A stretch of 47,265 nucleotides of DNA. Origin: Hofstenia miamia (Eukaryota > Xenacoelomorpha > Acoela > Hofsteniidae). Shown here one piece after another: positions 45,567-47,265 of the stretch. The DNA lies in contig CABFPE010000483.1 in NCBI GenBank assembly GCA_900660155.1, forward strand, positions 54,972-102,236, in the 5' to 3' direction. Within the stretch, counting starts at the first letter, position 1, and each line of letters begins with the position of its first letter. Made by a program: the position numbers and the translations under genes. The notes beneath the pieces were generated by a model. The model made no database searches. It saw only the letters and a list, made by a program, of their open reading frames with translations, and had not been told where the DNA came from.

Positions 45567-46085
45567 TCACTAACTTCCGAGCTCATGTGCTTAAGCAGGG
45601 CACACGACTTCATTAATAATTACTAATGCAATCTTGATTGCACTGAAGCAGATTTATATTTTGATAAATATTTATCCTAAACTTTTGCATGCCTACAAAT
45701 CCAGTATGTTCATTATTAATAATATTTCAACCATATTTAGTAAATCAATTTTTAAAGTTCAGATCTGCTTGAAAGTGTTGCAAAATACAGTTAATATGAA
45801 ATTGTTCTACATATGATAGGGCCTAGTTATACAAAGTGTCAAGAAAAATATTATATATATTGCGACCAAAAACAATTATTGGGCTCATTCTGTATGATGA
45901 CAATAAAAAGTACCAATTCTGTACACAATTTTTTACAAATCCCACTCTGTACGATAATTGGTGGGAAAAATATTATAACTCCCACTTTACATCAATTTTT
46001 TTCAAAACTAACAAAAACCACTGAAAAACCAAACTTAAAAAACATATTACACACAAAAAAACAAAAGTATTTATGGCTTTAAGTA
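45567..46085. other. Unassigned region
   Basis: Overlapping plus frames at 45813-46082 and 45836-46024 are open for 60-89 codons. The second reads KKYQFCTQFF, then YDNWWEKYYNSHF, which is somewhat protein-like, but I recognise no domain. Confidence 0.35.
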
Positions 46086-46086
46086 T

Positions 46087-46600
46087 TTAGCTGCAAAACG
46101 AAGCTTGTTGCAAATTCTTCATACAGTCTCTTCTGAAAAATCCTTTCAAGCATTTTAAGAGCGCCCTCCCATTATTTTTCCAGTTGCAATTTTTACTAGA
46201 AGTATTCAAGGCAGTTATAAATTCGAATCTTTGTTTTTCTAATGGGTTTGAAATCCTTCCTTTTGAAGTTGTTGGTATTGAAAGCACACTTTCATACATA
46301 GCTGATAGATAGGAAATGATTGACTGAATATATTCCTTTCTTGCCGTTTCAATTGTGTGGCCAGTAGGATGAAGGTGTGCTTGCTTTACCTTTTCAGGAA
46401 TCATTCAATATATGACTATCCCAGAACTTCTTTACAGACGTTGAATTAAAATTGAATTTAGAATATGAATGTAAGTAATGTTGTATTGCATTTCTAATCT
46501 GAGTTGACATTGTAGTACAAATATTTTGATATTTGTTGCTAAAAATTAATTCACAATGCACAGCATGTGTTTTTTTATATGAATTTATGGGCATGTTCAT
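46087..46600 (-). pseudogene. Unidentified broken coding region, possibly recombinase-like
   Basis: Two minus-strand frames overlap by about 11 bp near 46394-46404 and read as one broken protein of about 170 residues. The upstream part contains NICTTMSTQIRNAIQHYL and FNSTSVKKFWDSHI. The downstream part contains VKQAHLHPTGHTIETARKEYIQSIISYL, then RISNPLEKQRFEFI. An H...GHT..TA.K.Y block after an S-x-VKK block is reminiscent of the C-terminal end of tyrosine recombinase-like proteins of Crypton-type elements (H-x-H/T...Y). I do not see the catalytic Arg boxes, so this is a guess. It may instead be two exons of an unrelated host gene. Confidence 0.35.
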
Positions 46601-46705
46601 GTTTCAAACTTAAATAGGTGTAGCAGCAATCGCAACGGAATTTGTATATTCAGTTTATGTTTGGTGTTCGCTAATGATTTGCCATTCTTTAGTTCTTCAA
46701 TATAC

Positions 46706-47265
46706 TTGGTGTGTCTGAAAAGTTTTAGGAATTCAGCTATTCTCTAGGTGCATGTGCATTGTTAAGGCAGTGTCTGTAATAAGCCAATCAGAAATAAGTA
46801 AGGAATGACAAACTGTGTAAGTGCACATGCCATATTGCTGCATTTCATATTCTTCGTGCAATATTTTCTCATCACTGCTTCTGTGTGCAGCGAATATAAA
46901 ATGCAATTATCAAAAGAACAGTTTCGAGCTTATGTGTACATTGAGGCTACACGAGGCTTAAGACCATCTGCCATCTATGACAATTTGCAAGCTGCAGCAT
47001 CATCGTCATCAGCATTTCCTCAGCCACCATCACAATCAACTGTATATCTATGGTGTAAACAGTTCTCTTCGGAATCCAAAACCACCCTGTGTGACGAACC
47101 CAGAAGTGGCCGCCCATCTTCATCCTGCACCAATAGCAACATCATGGCAATACGAGAGTCCATTCAAAAAGAGCCCAGGCAGTCGCTTCGAATGCTAGCT
47201 GAGGAGTTCGGCATAGGAAAAGATTCAGTTCGCAAAATTTTGACTGAAGAGCTGGGGTTGCGAAA
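46706..47265 (+). mobile_element. Mariner element, 5' part, cut by window edge
   Basis: The left inverted repeat TTGGTGTGTCTGAAAAGTTT begins at about 46706, preceded by TATAC. It is the same terminal sequence as the right end of the deleted copy at 24414. A ~195-bp leader separates it from the transposase ATG. The right end lies outside the window. Confidence 0.8.
46901..47265 (+). CDS. Mariner transposase N-terminal part, open to window edge
   Basis: From ATG 46901 the frame is open for 121 codons to the end of the window with no lesion. The first helix-turn-helix is at residues 1-65: MQLSKEQFRAYVYIEATRGL, with a Ser/Gln/Pro-rich insert (SSSSAFPQPPSQS), then TVYLWCKQF. GRP linker (EPRSGRPSS) and the second helix-turn-helix (IRESIQKEP, then LRMLAEEFGIGKDSVRKIL) follow. 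This is the bipartite DNA-binding domain of mariner transposases that recognises the inverted repeats. The catalytic domain is beyond the edge, so activity cannot be judged. The codon use is less AT-rich than the surroundings, as expected for a recent insertion. Confidence 0.85.
   Translation, partial: MQLSKEQFRAYVYIEATRGLRPSAIYDNLQAAASSSSAFPQPPSQSTVYLWCKQFSSESKTTLCDEPRSGRPSSSCTNSNIMAIRESIQKEPRQSLRMLAEEFGIGKDSVRKILTEELGLR

Overview
This is a stretch of an AT-rich animal genome, most likely an invertebrate. It has no bacterial operon structure. Coding signal is sparse and mostly broken, there are many (TA)n and (ATT)n microsatellites, and the recognisable genes are typical metazoan transposable elements: R4/Dong-type and jockey/CR1-type LINEs, Tc1 and mariner transposons, a Ty3/gypsy retrotransposon, hAT-like elements and short MITEs. 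I cannot name the species. Two ambiguous bases (24055 and 28708) suggest a draft assembly.

Layout. 1-4.3 kb: an ORF1-like fragment running off the left edge (minus), a 5'-truncated R4-type LINE end (plus), then a long decayed LINE on the minus strand with ORF1 (PHD-like), APE endonuclease and reverse transcriptase. 4.3-8 kb: mostly unassigned, with possible hAT and piggyBac termini. 7986-9270: a full-length Tc1-type transposon with matching inverted repeats, TA duplications and a transposase broken by three lesions. 10.26-13.2 kb: the best candidate host gene, a cysteine-rich, single-pass membrane protein with a phase-compatible splice to a lysine-rich cytoplasmic exon; its intron carries a LINE 3' end with an (ATT)n tail. 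13.2-16.2 kb: unassigned. 16.25-21.6 kb: a stack of a LINE with a gag-like ORF1 (plus), an internally deleted R4-type LINE (minus) and a 5'-truncated mariner (plus).

21.6-27.5 kb: mostly unassigned AT-rich DNA with microsatellites, an internally deleted mariner and one unidentified ORF. 27518-28990 and 31346-32012: two non-autonomous hAT-like elements with perfect 8-bp target duplications. 32.1-33.4 kb: a decayed mariner (minus) next to a 56-bp-arm hairpin. 33.4-39.6 kb: no genes seen, one 31-bp minisatellite. 39.66-43.4 kb: a 5'-truncated gypsy pol whose integrase is split by a 1.3-kb hAT-like insertion. 44.2-45.3 kb: a 172-bp Harbinger-like MITE and a 714-bp element with ~150-bp inverted arms. 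46.1-47.3 kb: an unidentified broken coding region and the 5' part of an open mariner transposase running off the right edge.

The window is best read as a transposon graveyard around one probable host gene. No gene cluster or pathway is visible. The least explained items are the cysteine-rich membrane protein gene and the palindromic elements.
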